NCBI GenBank assembly: GCA_963749895.1
Contig: CAVVOG010000001.1
Span: 124,001 to 188,000, forward strand
DNA length: 64,000 bases
Origin: AC-51 sp963749895
GTDB lineage: Bacteria; Actinomycetota; UBA4738; HRBIN12
Reading direction: 5' to 3'
Below the pieces are notes generated by a model. It did no database searches and was not told where the DNA came from. It worked only from the letters and a program-made list of their open reading frames with translations. Both the position numbers and the translations under genes were made by a program. The stretch's first letter is position 1. Every line of letters begins with the position of its first letter. This document shows, piece after piece, positions 17,032 through 24,978 of the stretch.

Positions 17032-17910
17032 ATGGAGATCGAAGAACGCTTCCGGACCGGACTCGTGCTCGACGGGGGGCTCGCGACCGAGCTCGAACGG
17101 CGTGGCACCGAGCTGCCGGATGAGCTCTGGTCCGCGAGGGTGCTGCTCGACGAGCCAGCCCTGATCCGAGACGTGCACGAGGCGTACCGTGCGGCGGGTG
17201 CCGACGTGGCGATCACCGCGAGCTACCAGGCGTCCTACGAGGGCTTCGCACGCCGGGGGATCGACGCCGCGGGGACCGACCGGCTGCTGGCCCTGTCGGT
17301 CCGGCTCGCGCGCGACGCCGGTGTCGACCTGGTCGCCGCCTCGGTGGGGCCGTACGGAGCCTCGCTGGCCGACGGGTCGGAATACGTGGGGCGCTACGGG
17401 CGCTCGGTGCGGGAGCTCGTGGACTGGCACCGGCCCCGGCTCGAGGCGCTGCTGGCGGCCGAGCCGGACCTCCTCGCGATCGAGACGATCCCCGCGATCG
17501 AGGAGGCCGAGGCGCTCGTGACGCTGCTCGACGCGTACCCCGAGGCGCGCGCGTGGATCGCCTTCAGCTGCCGCGACGAAGAGCGCATCAGCGACGGGAC
17601 ACCGTTCCGCGAGGCGGCGGCCGTGGCGGCGTCGAGCCCCCGGGTCGTCGCGGTCGGGGTGAACTGCTCACCACCCGGGTTCGTCCCTTCGCTGCTTCGA
17701 TCGGCCGCAGGCGTGGGCACGCCGCTGCTCGCCTACCCGAACCTCGGCTCGACCTGGGACGCCGAGGCGAAGGTGTGGCACGCGCAGGGACCGCGGCCCG
17801 ACCTCGGGGCGGGGTCTCTCCGCTGGCGCGAGGCGGGCGCCGCGTCGGTCGGAGGCTGTTGCGGGACGACCCCCGACGACATCGCCGCGATCCGCGCCGC
17901 GATCGCCTGA
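17032..17910 (+). CDS. mmuM: Homocysteine S-methyltransferase (MmuM type)
   Basis: 292 residues. Transfers a methyl group from S-methylmethionine (or another methyl donor) to homocysteine to form methionine. Zinc-binding cysteines are seen in VGVNCSPPG and the GGCCGTTPDD motif; LDGGLATELERRGTELPDELWSA and DVAITASYQASYEGF are family landmarks. Start ATG 17032 is preferred for the reason given for its -10. Single-gene unit, divergent from the antitoxin, convergent with the serine hydrolase. Because the window also holds betaine catabolism, a betaine-type methyl donor is conceivable but not shown. Confidence 0.88.
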   Translation: MEIEERFRTGLVLDGGLATELERRGTELPDELWSARVLLDEPALIRDVHEAYRAAGADVAITASYQASYEGFARRGIDAAGTDRLLALSVRLARDAGVDLVAASVGPYGASLADGSEYVGRYGRSVRELVDWHRPRLEALLAAEPDLLAIETIPAIEEAEALVTLLDAYPEARAWIAFSCRDEERISDGTPFREAAAVAASSPRVVAVGVNCSPPGFVPSLLRSAAGVGTPLLAYPNLGSTWDAEAKVWHAQGPRPDLGAGSLRWREAGAASVGGCCGTTPDDIAAIRAAIA

Positions 17911-17917
17911 ATCGGGG

Positions 17918-19021
17918 TCAGGTCGCAACGACGGCGAAGGCGTCCGCGACGATCGCGAGCCGGTCGAAGCCTTCGGGCATGTTCGAGCGCTGGTGGCCGG
18001 TCACGATCGTCACGTCGCGCGCCGGGCACGTGTATGCCGTGGTCCCCCAATAGCCCATGTGCCCCCACCAGGTCTTGCCTGCGATCTCCTCACGGAACAG
18101 GAACATCGCCGCGTTCGACGGGTCGTCGTCGAGGGGCGTCCCCGGGGCCCGTGGGACGTCGACGAGCGTCGAGGTCATCGTCTCCAGCGTCGAGGGGTCA
18201 CGGAACACCTCGCCCCGCAGGAGGCCACGGAAGAACCGCGCGAGATCGCCGCAGGTCGACATCAGCCCGCCGCCTCCGTACAGATCCACCGAGGCGTCGA
18301 AGTCCGCCACGTCGTGCTCGCCCTCGTACTGATGCGACAGCGGTGGGAGGGCGGGCGGCTCAGGCTCGATCGTCTCCTGCCACGTGTGGCGCAGACCGAG
18401 CCGCTCGTAGCCGACGAGATCCCGTATCGCCGCGCCCATCGTCTGCCCCGTCACCCGTTCGAGGATCTCGCCCACGAGGCACGCGCCGGTGTCCGAGTAC
18501 CCGAACACCGTCCCCGGTGGCCCGTAGGGCCGTCCGTGGCTGACGGCGAAGCCGATCTGCTCGAACCGGGTCCAGCGTCGCCCCGGGTCCGCGGCACACG
18601 CCGCCGTGAACCCGTCGGGGATCGACGGGTCGTACGCGTCCGACGCGAAGTCGTAGATCCCGCTGGTGTGGGTCAGCAGATGGCGCAGCGTGATCGCTTC
18701 CGTGTCGTACCCGCCCCGGCGCAGCAGATCGTCGTACTCGCCGGCGAGCAGCGTGGCACCCGTGTCGTCGAGCGACAGCCGTCCGTCCTCGACCAGGCGC
18801 AGCGTCGCGGCCGCGACGAAGGGTTTCGTGACGCTCGCGATCCGGAAGCGGGCGCCGCGCTGCAGGGGTTCGCCCGTGGCGAGGTCGGCGGCGCCCGCGG
18901 CCACCTCGACGTCGACGCCGAGACCGGGCGCGAGCACGTGGAGCAGCCGCGCCGGCATCGTGGGCCAGGCCTCGAGATCGCGCTCGACGAGCGCCTGCAA
19001 CCGCGTCTCGACCTCGCTCAT
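17918..19021 (-). CDS. Serine hydrolase, beta-lactamase class C / D-alanyl-D-alanine carboxypeptidase family
   Basis: 367 residues without a signal peptide, so probably cytoplasmic. Catalytic SxxK is Ser63-Val-Thr-Lys66 in IASVTKPFV; the second motif is Tyr175-Ser-Asp in FGYSDTGAC; a GHMGY motif near residue 335 replaces the third KTG-like element. Members hydrolyse esters, amides or D-amino-acid peptides. The start ATG overlaps the stop of the HicB-DinB gene (ATGA), and both follow an amidase gene, so the three genes form one unit. True substrate unknown. Confidence 0.87.
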   Translation of the reverse strand: MSEVETRLQALVERDLEAWPTMPARLLHVLAPGLGVDVEVAAGAADLATGEPLQRGARFRIASVTKPFVAAATLRLVEDGRLSLDDTGATLLAGEYDDLLRRGGYDTEAITLRHLLTHTSGIYDFASDAYDPSIPDGFTAACAADPGRRWTRFEQIGFAVSHGRPYGPPGTVFGYSDTGACLVGEILERVTGQTMGAAIRDLVGYERLGLRHTWQETIEPEPPALPPLSHQYEGEHDVADFDASVDLYGGGGLMSTCGDLARFFRGLLRGEVFRDPSTLETMTSTLVDVPRAPGTPLDDDPSNAAMFLFREEIAGKTWWGHMGYWGTTAYTCPARDVTIVTGHQRSNMPEGFDRLAIVADAFAVVAT

Positions 19022-19713
19022 GCCAGCCTCGTCTCGATCTCCTGCAGATGCTCCCAGCCGTGCTCGAGCGCTCGCCGCATCGTCCTGCGGACCGACCCGA
19101 TCTGCTGGCCATGCGGGATCACGGCCCTCCGCTCGGCAGGGGTCGCCGCCCGGACGTCGGACACGAACAGGTCCGCCACCGTGAGCAGCCCATCGCGTGG
19201 ATCGCGCTCCCCGCGCTCGACCTCGCGAGCGACCCGGTTCAGCTCGCGGTTCGCCCGCAGGCCGCTCGACAGGTAAGCGCCCTCGGCCCCCAGCACGTGA
19301 CTCACGATGTCACGGACGGCCCTCCCCTTCGGGGGCTTGCTCGACAGCGCCTCCGCGTCGAGCCCGTCGAGCGCGGCCACGAGCGCCTCGTGGACCCATC
19401 CGTACCGCGCGAGCGCCTCGTCGAGCTCGCGGGGTGCGATCGGGTCGGTGTCGGTCGAGATCACGACGGACCCGTTCCCGAGCCACTGCCCCTCGGTGAT
19501 GTGCTCGACGACCTCAACCTCGAACGTGGCCTCCGCGTCGACCACCTCGCCGCGCTCGGCGAGGAACCCGAGGTAGCGGCGGATCGCATCCGGGGTCGCC
19601 TCCAGCGCCTCCTCGGTCGTCGGTCCCGCGATCGAGCAGCCCAGCAGGTTCGAGACGTGCACCATCGTCTTCTTCCTCTTCGGGCCGGACTCGAGGTGCA
19701 GCCGGTAGATCAC
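19018..19713 (-). CDS. HicB-like / DinB-like fusion protein
   Basis: 231 residues, GTG start overlapping the amidase stop (GTGA). Residues 1-75 (IYRLHLESGPKRKKTMVHV, LGCSIAGPTTEEALEATPD) resemble the small HicB antitoxin fold, in which a partial beta-sheet domain is followed by an EALE-type helix. Residues about 95-231 resemble the DinB/YfiT four-helix domain: LARYGWVHEALVAALDGL, VRDIVSHVLGAEGAYL and a C-terminal RRALEHGWEHLQEIETR. DinB-type proteins often bind a metal through three His; candidate His lie in SHVLG and EHGWEHLQE. No HicA toxin is nearby. Function unknown. Confidence 0.7.
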   Translation of the reverse strand: MIYRLHLESGPKRKKTMVHVSNLLGCSIAGPTTEEALEATPDAIRRYLGFLAERGEVVDAEATFEVEVVEHITEGQWLGNGSVVISTDTDPIAPRELDEALARYGWVHEALVAALDGLDAEALSSKPPKGRAVRDIVSHVLGAEGAYLSSGLRANRELNRVAREVERGERDPRDGLLTVADLFVSDVRAATPAERRAVIPHGQQIGSVRRTMRRALEHGWEHLQEIETRLA

Positions 19714-21128
19714 GGGGCGATCGGCGCCAAGCCCGTCCACGGGCGCTCGCGCTCGAGCGCCGCGCCGATCCGGAACGCGGTCACGTCGTCGAAGGTCCGG
19801 GCGACGATCTGAACGCCGGTCGGCACGCCGTTCGACGGCGCGACGCCGCTCGGCACCGACAGCACGGGACACGCCGAGAACAGGTTGAACGGCGTCGTCA
19901 TGTAGCAGGTGAACTGCCGGTCGTTCGGACCGCCGTCCTCGAACAGCTGGCCGATGTAGCTGTCGCCCGCGGGGATCCCCGTGACGGCCCAGGTCGGGCA
20001 CAGCAGGGCGTCGTACGTCTCGAACAGCTCGCCCAGCGGCGCCCACAGCTCGCCTTCCGTCTCCAGGCCGTGCAGGACCGCCCCGGGCTCGTCCATCAAC
20101 GACCGGACGTCATCGGCCCACGCGATCGCGTAGTCGTTCACCAGGTCGGGCGCCGCGTCGCAGACCTCCCCGATATAGGCGCCGAAGATCGCCGCGTAAT
20201 GTCGACGAGCCGCGCTCATGATCCGCTCGAGGCTCCAGGGCAGCTCGATCTCGTCGACGACGGCGCCGGCACGTTCGAGCGCCGCCGCCGCCTCGCGGGT
20301 GTTCGCGGCGACCTCGTCGTCGACCTCCCACGAGCCCAGGTCGACCGACAGCGCGATCCGCATGCCCTCGATGCCGTCGAACCGGGTCCCGAGCTCCAGC
20401 TTCGGTCGGATCGAGGTCATGTCCAGCGGGTGCGGGCCCGAGATCGCGTCGTGGAACAGCGCGGTGTCGGCGACCGTGCGCGCCATCGCGCCGTCGTGGC
20501 AGTACCGGTCCAGGTTGAACGGCGGGTACGTCGGCACCCGCCCGTGCGGCGCCTTGAACCCGACGACCCCGTTGATCGACGCGGGGATCCGGATCGACCC
20601 CCCGATGTCGGATCCGGTCGCGAGCGTCGAGGTCCCGCTCGCGAGCGACGCCCCCGACCCTCCGCTCGACCCGCCCACCGCGACCTCGGGGTTCCACGGG
20701 TTCCGCGTGATCCCCCACAGCTTCGAGTGCGTGTAGCCCGCACAGCTGAACTCGGGTGTGGTCGTGCGCGCGTGCACGACCGCCCCCGCCGCGAAGACCC
20801 GCTCGGGAACGGGCGCCGTGTGCTCGGCGACCTCGTCCACGGCGAGCGAGCCGTAGCGCATCCGCCAGCCTGCGACCGGCATCTCCTCCTTGATCGCGAC
20901 GGGCAGCCCCTCGAGCGGCCGGACGTCCTTCCCCATCGCGTAGCGCTCCTCGGAGGCCTGCGCCGCGTCGAGCGCGTCGTCGTCGAGGCGGTCGCTGAAC
21001 GCGTTCACGACCGGCTCGACGGCCTCGGCCCGCGTCTGGACGGAGGCCAGCAGCTCGACGGGAGACAGCTCCTTCGCGCGCATCGCGGCGAGGGCGTCGA
21101 CGGCGGTGAGTTCCCAGGGTTCGCTCAT
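19710..21128 (-). CDS. Amidase (amidase-signature family)
   Basis: 472 residues, typical length. Hydrolyses a C-N amide bond using a Ser-cisSer-Lys triad: Lys80 in GLPVAIKEEM, Ser154 in VGGSSGGSGA, and Ser178 in GSDIGGSIRIP, in the correct 24-residue spacing. The family contains enzymes acting on many amides, and GatA; no gatB or gatC is nearby, so a catabolic amidase is more likely. First gene of the amidase - HicB/DinB - serine hydrolase unit, with its own predicted leaderless promoter at 21136-21141. Confidence 0.9.
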   Translation of the reverse strand: MSEPWELTAVDALAAMRAKELSPVELLASVQTRAEAVEPVVNAFSDRLDDDALDAAQASEERYAMGKDVRPLEGLPVAIKEEMPVAGWRMRYGSLAVDEVAEHTAPVPERVFAAGAVVHARTTTPEFSCAGYTHSKLWGITRNPWNPEVAVGGSSGGSGASLASGTSTLATGSDIGGSIRIPASINGVVGFKAPHGRVPTYPPFNLDRYCHDGAMARTVADTALFHDAISGPHPLDMTSIRPKLELGTRFDGIEGMRIALSVDLGSWEVDDEVAANTREAAAALERAGAVVDEIELPWSLERIMSAARRHYAAIFGAYIGEVCDAAPDLVNDYAIAWADDVRSLMDEPGAVLHGLETEGELWAPLGELFETYDALLCPTWAVTGIPAGDSYIGQLFEDGGPNDRQFTCYMTTPFNLFSACPVLSVPSGVAPSNGVPTGVQIVARTFDDVTAFRIGAALERERPWTGLAPIAP

Positions 21129-21135
21129 GAGGCGA

Positions 21136-21141
21136 ACCCTA
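21136..21141 (-). promoter_or_regulatory. Predicted -10 of amidase operon
   Basis: TAGGGT on the minus strand, 7 bases before the amidase ATG, squeezed into the 16-base gap after the upstream gene. No Shine-Dalgarno. Suggests the amidase operon can be transcribed separately from the cysteine-synthase-like gene. Confidence 0.4.
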
Positions 21142-21144
21142 CCG

Positions 21145-22182
21145 TTACGTCAGGAACTCGAGCCGGTCCCGGTGCGCGGCGAGCTGCGCCAGGGTGTGGT
21201 CGTCCATCGTGTGGTCGCGATCGGGCTCCTCGACGTGAGGTCCCTCGCCGAAGAACTCGCCCGAGAGGTACCGCTGGCCGGTGTCGGCGATCACCGTCAC
21301 GATGCGCCGCAGCTCCGGATGCTTCTCGACGACCTTCAACGCCGCCACGACGTTCATCCCGGACGAGGGACCGCAGAGGATCCCCTCCTCGCGGGCCATG
21401 CGGCGGGCCATCACGAGCGACTCCTCGGTCGTGGCCGTCACCACGCCGTCCATCAGGCCGAGATCGAGGTTCTGCGGGACGATGCCGTCCCCGATCCCGG
21501 GGACGCCGTGGGTCCCCCACCGATGCTCCGTGATCAGCGGACACTCGGCCGGCTCCACGGCCCACGCGACGACCGACGGATCGTGGGCCTTCAGCGCTCG
21601 CGCCGCCCCCGAGATCCAGCCGCCGGTCCCCTGGGAGCCCACGACCGCGTCGACGTCGCCGTCCAGCTGCTCCCAGATCTCCTCGCCCGAGACCGTCTGC
21701 GCCTCGGGGTTGTCGGGGTTCTCGAACTCGCCCGGGAAGAAGTACTTCCCCGGCTCTGCCGCGACGATCTCGCGCATCTTCGCCAGAGCGAGATCGATGT
21801 CGGTCCCGGCCCCGGGGGTCAGGACCAGGTCGGCGCCGTAGGCCTTGATCATCGCCTTGCGCTCGGGGCTCATCCCCTCCGGCATGACGATCACGCAGTC
21901 GTAGCCCTTGATCGCGGCGACGGCCGAACATGCGATCCCGGCGTTGCCGGTCGTGCATTCGATCAGCGTCATGCCCGGCTTCAGGTCGCCGCGCGCTTCC
22001 GCCTTCGCGAGCATGTGCGCGTAGATCCGGTCCTTCACCGAACCGGTGGGCCCGTACCACTCGACCTTCGCGTAGAGCTCGACCTCGGGGGCGACCCGTC
22101 CCAGCCGTACGAGCGGCGTGGCCCCCACGGCGTCGAGCAGGGTCCCGGCGACGCGCCGGTTCCGGTCCCATGTGATCGTCAT
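21145..22182 (-). CDS. PLP-dependent cysteine synthase / cystathionine beta-synthase family enzyme
   Basis: 345 residues from ATG 22182, chosen because GGAGGGGG stands 8 bases upstream; an in-frame extension to 22239 lacks such a site. Fold type II PLP enzyme: Lys50 in GPTGSVKDRIY forms the Schiff base, TTGNAGIACSAVAAIKGY binds the substrate carboxylate, GTGGWISGAARAL binds phosphate. Uses an activated serine (or related) and a thiol to make cysteine or cystathionine. The C-terminal 35 residues (GPHVEEPDRDHTMDDHT...) extend past the usual end. Exact acceptor unknown. Confidence 0.87.
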   Translation of the reverse strand: MTITWDRNRRVAGTLLDAVGATPLVRLGRVAPEVELYAKVEWYGPTGSVKDRIYAHMLAKAEARGDLKPGMTLIECTTGNAGIACSAVAAIKGYDCVIVMPEGMSPERKAMIKAYGADLVLTPGAGTDIDLALAKMREIVAAEPGKYFFPGEFENPDNPEAQTVSGEEIWEQLDGDVDAVVGSQGTGGWISGAARALKAHDPSVVAWAVEPAECPLITEHRWGTHGVPGIGDGIVPQNLDLGLMDGVVTATTEESLVMARRMAREEGILCGPSSGMNVVAALKVVEKHPELRRIVTVIADTGQRYLSGEFFGEGPHVEEPDRDHTMDDHTLAQLAAHRDRLEFLT

Positions 22183-22252
22183 CGTGCCACCCCCTCCGTC
22201 GATGTCGCGAGCGCCGGAGCGTACCCCCCGGGACCCCACCGGCGGTAGCCCC

Positions 22253-23047
22253 TCACCGTGCGGTCGTCGACCGACGCTCGACGAATCCCAGCCGGCGCGA
22301 GATCGCGTCGGCCGCTTCCATCGTCCGCCGAGCGATCCTCGGCAGGTCGACCGGACGCATCCGGAACGCGGGACCGCTGACGCTGAGGGCCGCGGTGACC
22401 CGTCCGTCCGCCTGACGGATCGGGGCCGCGACGGCGTTCAGCCCCTCCTCGAGCTCCTCGAGCGTCTGGGCGTAGCCGCGGGCGATCGTCCGATCGAGCT
22501 GCTCGCGGAGACCGTCGGGGTCGGTGACGGTCCGCGCCGTCATCGCGGCCAGCGGGCGGCGCAGGAACCGCTCGCGGTCGTCGGGCTCCATGAACGCGAG
22601 CAGGACCTTGCCGTTCGAGGTCGCATGCAGCGGCGTTCGCCGGCCGACCCAGCTGACCGCCACGACCGACCGGGTCCCGGTGACCTGGTCGATGTACACG
22701 ACGGCGTCGTCCGCGCGGACCCCGAGGTTCACGGTCTCGCGGGTGTCCTCGGCCAGGTCCTCGAGGATCGGGTGCGCGACCCGCACGATGTCGAGCCCGG
22801 CCATCGCCGAGCCCGCGAGGCGGATCAACCCGAACCCCAGGTGCACCTTCTCGGTCCGGGGGTCGCGTTCGAGGAGCCCGCGTTCGGCGAGGGTCGCCAC
22901 GAGCCGCGAGGCGGTCGCCTTGTGGACCCCGAGCCGCCGGCCGAGCTCGCTCACCCCGAGCTCGCCCGCGTCGGCGATCAGCTCGAGCGCGGTGACCGCC
23001 CGACGGACCGACCGGAGGTTCCCTTCCTCAGGCTGTGCGTCGCCCAT
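22253..23047 (-). CDS. IclR-family transcriptional regulator
   Basis: 264 residues. N-terminal winged helix-turn-helix (ALELIADAGELGVSELGRRL then GVHKATASRLVATLAERGLL) and the C-terminal IclR effector domain (VNLGVRADDAVVYIDQV, TPLHATSNGKVLLAF, ALSVSGPAFRM). Start ATG 23047 is chosen because TAGGCT lies 8 bases upstream. Divergent from the sarcosine oxidase operon across a 103-base gap, so it most likely controls sox genes and itself; the effector would be a metabolite of that pathway. Inference from position. Confidence 0.9.
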   Translation of the reverse strand: MGDAQPEEGNLRSVRRAVTALELIADAGELGVSELGRRLGVHKATASRLVATLAERGLLERDPRTEKVHLGFGLIRLAGSAMAGLDIVRVAHPILEDLAEDTRETVNLGVRADDAVVYIDQVTGTRSVVAVSWVGRRTPLHATSNGKVLLAFMEPDDRERFLRRPLAAMTARTVTDPDGLREQLDRTIARGYAQTLEELEEGLNAVAAPIRQADGRVTAALSVSGPAFRMRPVDLPRIARRTMEAADAISRRLGFVERRSTTAR

Positions 23048-23150
23048 CGCGCAACAGCCTAGCCCTGTGAGCAACGTGGCTGCCGACGGTTCGCTCGACG
23101 GACGGGCTCGGGTCGACCGGTCCCCGACCTCCCGGGTAGGCTGCCGTCCG
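23048..23150. promoter_or_regulatory. Divergent control region between iclR-type gene and soxB
   Basis: Both start codons are preceded by the same element at the same distance: TAGGCT then 8 bases then ATG. On the plus strand TAGGCT is 23137-23142 with a -35-like TCGACC at 23113-23118 (18-base spacer); on the minus strand it is 23061-23056. Neither gene has a Shine-Dalgarno, so both messages are predicted leaderless. The operator for the IclR protein should lie between the two hexamers, but I see no convincing palindrome. Confidence 0.55.
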
Positions 23151-24359
23151 ATGCCGAGCGTGCCCGATCGCCTGTGGCGTTCCGCCGATCCGAAGCCCGC
23201 GTACGACGTGGTGATCGTCGGCGCCGGCGGCCACGGCCTGGCGACCGCCTACTACCTGGCGACGGTCCACGGGATCACCGACGTCTGCGTCGTGGAGAAG
23301 GGCTGGCTCGGCGGCGGGAACACCGCGCGCAACACGACGATCATCCGCTCGAACTACCTCTGGGACGAGTCGGCGGCCCTGTACGAGCACTCCCTGAAGC
23401 TCTGGGAAGGGCTCCAGGAGGAGCTGGACTGGGACCTCCAGTTCAGCCAGCGGGGTGTCCTGAACCTCGCGCACGACCTCGGTGACGTCCGTTCGTCCAG
23501 GCGTCGGGTCGAGGCGAACCGGCTGAACGGGGTGGACGCCGAGTGGCTCGACGCCGGGCAGGTGAAGGAGCTCGTCCCGATCGTGAACGTGTCGCCGGAC
23601 GTGCGGTACCCGGTCCTGGGGGGGACGCTCCAGCGACGCGGAGGCGTCGCCCGCCACGACCGGGTCGCGTGGTCGTACGCGACCCGCGCCAGCGAGCGAG
23701 GCGTCGACATCGTCGAGCACGCTCAGGTGATCGGGTTCCTCCGCGGCGCGAGCGGCCACGTCGAGGGGGTCGAGACCACGCGGGGGACGATCCGTGCGAA
23801 CTCGGTCGCGCTCGCGGCCGCGGGCCACACCAGCGTCCTCACGTCGATGCTCGGGGTCCGTCTGCCGCTGCAGTCCCACCCGCTCCAAGCTCTGGTGAGC
23901 GCGCTCTACCAGCCGATCCTCGACACGGTCGTGATGTCGAACGCGGTGCACGTCTACGTCTCGCAGGCCGACAAGGGCGAGCTGGTGATGGGCGCCGGGA
24001 TCGACGCCTACAACGGCTACGCGCAGCGTGGCTCGTTCCACGTGATCGAGCACCAGATGGCCGCGGCGATCGAGCTGTTCCCGGCGTTCGCGAACGCGGC
24101 GCTGCTGCGCACGTGGGGCGGGATCGTCGACGTGTGTCCCGACGCCTCCCCGATCCTCGGCCCGGGCCCGATCGAGGGTCTGTACCTGAACTGCGGCTGG
24201 GGCACCGGCGGCTTCAAGGCCACACCGGGCTCGGGGTGGGTCTACGCCGACACGATCGCGCACGGCCGACCTCACCCGCTCGCGGAGCCGTTCGCCCTCG
24301 AACGGTTCACGACCGGCGCCCTGATCGACGAACACGGCGCGGCGGCGGTCGCACACTGA
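23151..24359 (+). CDS. soxB: Sarcosine oxidase beta subunit
   Basis: 402 residues, typical. Flavin subunit of heterotetrameric sarcosine oxidase, which demethylates sarcosine to glycine, passing the C1 unit to tetrahydrofolate. N-terminal FAD-binding DVVIVGAGGHGLATAYYLA, then EKGWLGGGNTARNTTIIRSNY containing the flavin-proximal region, and C-terminal GGIVDVCPDASPILGPGP with GWGTGGFKATPGSG. Start ATG 23151 follows a TAGGCT -10. First gene of soxB - yjbR-like - soxD - soxA - soxG, all overlapping. Confidence 0.96.
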   Translation: MPSVPDRLWRSADPKPAYDVVIVGAGGHGLATAYYLATVHGITDVCVVEKGWLGGGNTARNTTIIRSNYLWDESAALYEHSLKLWEGLQEELDWDLQFSQRGVLNLAHDLGDVRSSRRRVEANRLNGVDAEWLDAGQVKELVPIVNVSPDVRYPVLGGTLQRRGGVARHDRVAWSYATRASERGVDIVEHAQVIGFLRGASGHVEGVETTRGTIRANSVALAAAGHTSVLTSMLGVRLPLQSHPLQALVSALYQPILDTVVMSNAVHVYVSQADKGELVMGAGIDAYNGYAQRGSFHVIEHQMAAAIELFPAFANAALLRTWGGIVDVCPDASPILGPGPIEGLYLNCGWGTGGFKATPGSGWVYADTIAHGRPHPLAEPFALERFTTGALIDEHGAAAVAH

Positions 24360-24706
24360 TGGGCATGCGCGTGGCCACCCTGCGGGCGTTCGCCCTGAGC
24401 CTCCCCGAGGCGCAGGAGCGGGAGACGTGGGAGACCGCGACCTTCCGCGTCGGCGACCGCATCTTCATGATGTTCAGCGAGCGCGAGCGCCACGCGTGGA
24501 TCAAGGCGACGTTCGACGAGCAGCAGGCGCTGGTCGCGATGGACCCCGAGGCGTTCTTCGTCCCACCGTACGTCGGCCCGAAGGGCTGGGTCGGCGCGGT
24601 CGTCTCGAAGGCGGACGCGGACGAGCTCCGCGAGCTCGTGATCGAGGCGTGGCGCATGACGGCGCCGAAGCGACTGGTGGCGACGTTCGATCAGGGGGCG
24701 GCCTGA
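24359..24706 (+). CDS. YjbR/MmcQ-like small protein inserted in sox operon
   Basis: 115 residues. Matches the MmcQ/YjbR fold: LRAFALSLPEAQERETWETATFRVGDRIFMMF, then WIKATFDEQQAL, FFVPPYVGPKGWVG and VSKADADELRELVIEAW. Members resemble a CyaY-like DNA-binding fold, but most have no known function. It sits between soxB and soxD, with a 1-base overlap on each side, a position not occupied in standard sox operons. Co-translation suggests a link to sarcosine metabolism; nature unknown. Confidence 0.8.
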   Translation: MGMRVATLRAFALSLPEAQERETWETATFRVGDRIFMMFSERERHAWIKATFDEQQALVAMDPEAFFVPPYVGPKGWVGAVVSKADADELRELVIEAWRMTAPKRLVATFDQGAA

Positions 24707-24978
24707 TGCTCCTGATCCGTTGTCCGTGGTGCGGCCCGCGCGACGAACTGGAGTTCCGCTACGGGGGACAGGCGCACGTCGCCTACCCCGCCGACCCGGC
24801 GGCCCTCACCGACGAGCGGTGGGCCGACTACCTGTTCATGCGCGACAACCCCGAGGGCCTGTTCCGCGAGCGGTGGGTGCACGCGGCGGGCTGCCGCCGA
24901 TGGTTCAACGCGGAGCGCGACACCGCCTCCCACGCGCTCGTCGCCACGTACCGACCCGACGAGGAGCCGCCGGCATGA
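24706..24978 (+). CDS. soxD: Sarcosine oxidase delta subunit
   Basis: 90 residues, the usual size. Small zinc-binding subunit of heterotetrameric sarcosine oxidase: CPWCGPRDELEF and a later C-R-R-W-F stretch provide cysteines, with His in VHAAGC. YLFMRDNPEGLFRERWVHAAGCRRWFN is the family core. The ATG overlaps the YjbR-type stop by one base and the TGA overlaps the soxA start. Confidence 0.94.
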   Translation: MLLIRCPWCGPRDELEFRYGGQAHVAYPADPAALTDERWADYLFMRDNPEGLFRERWVHAAGCRRWFNAERDTASHALVATYRPDEEPPA

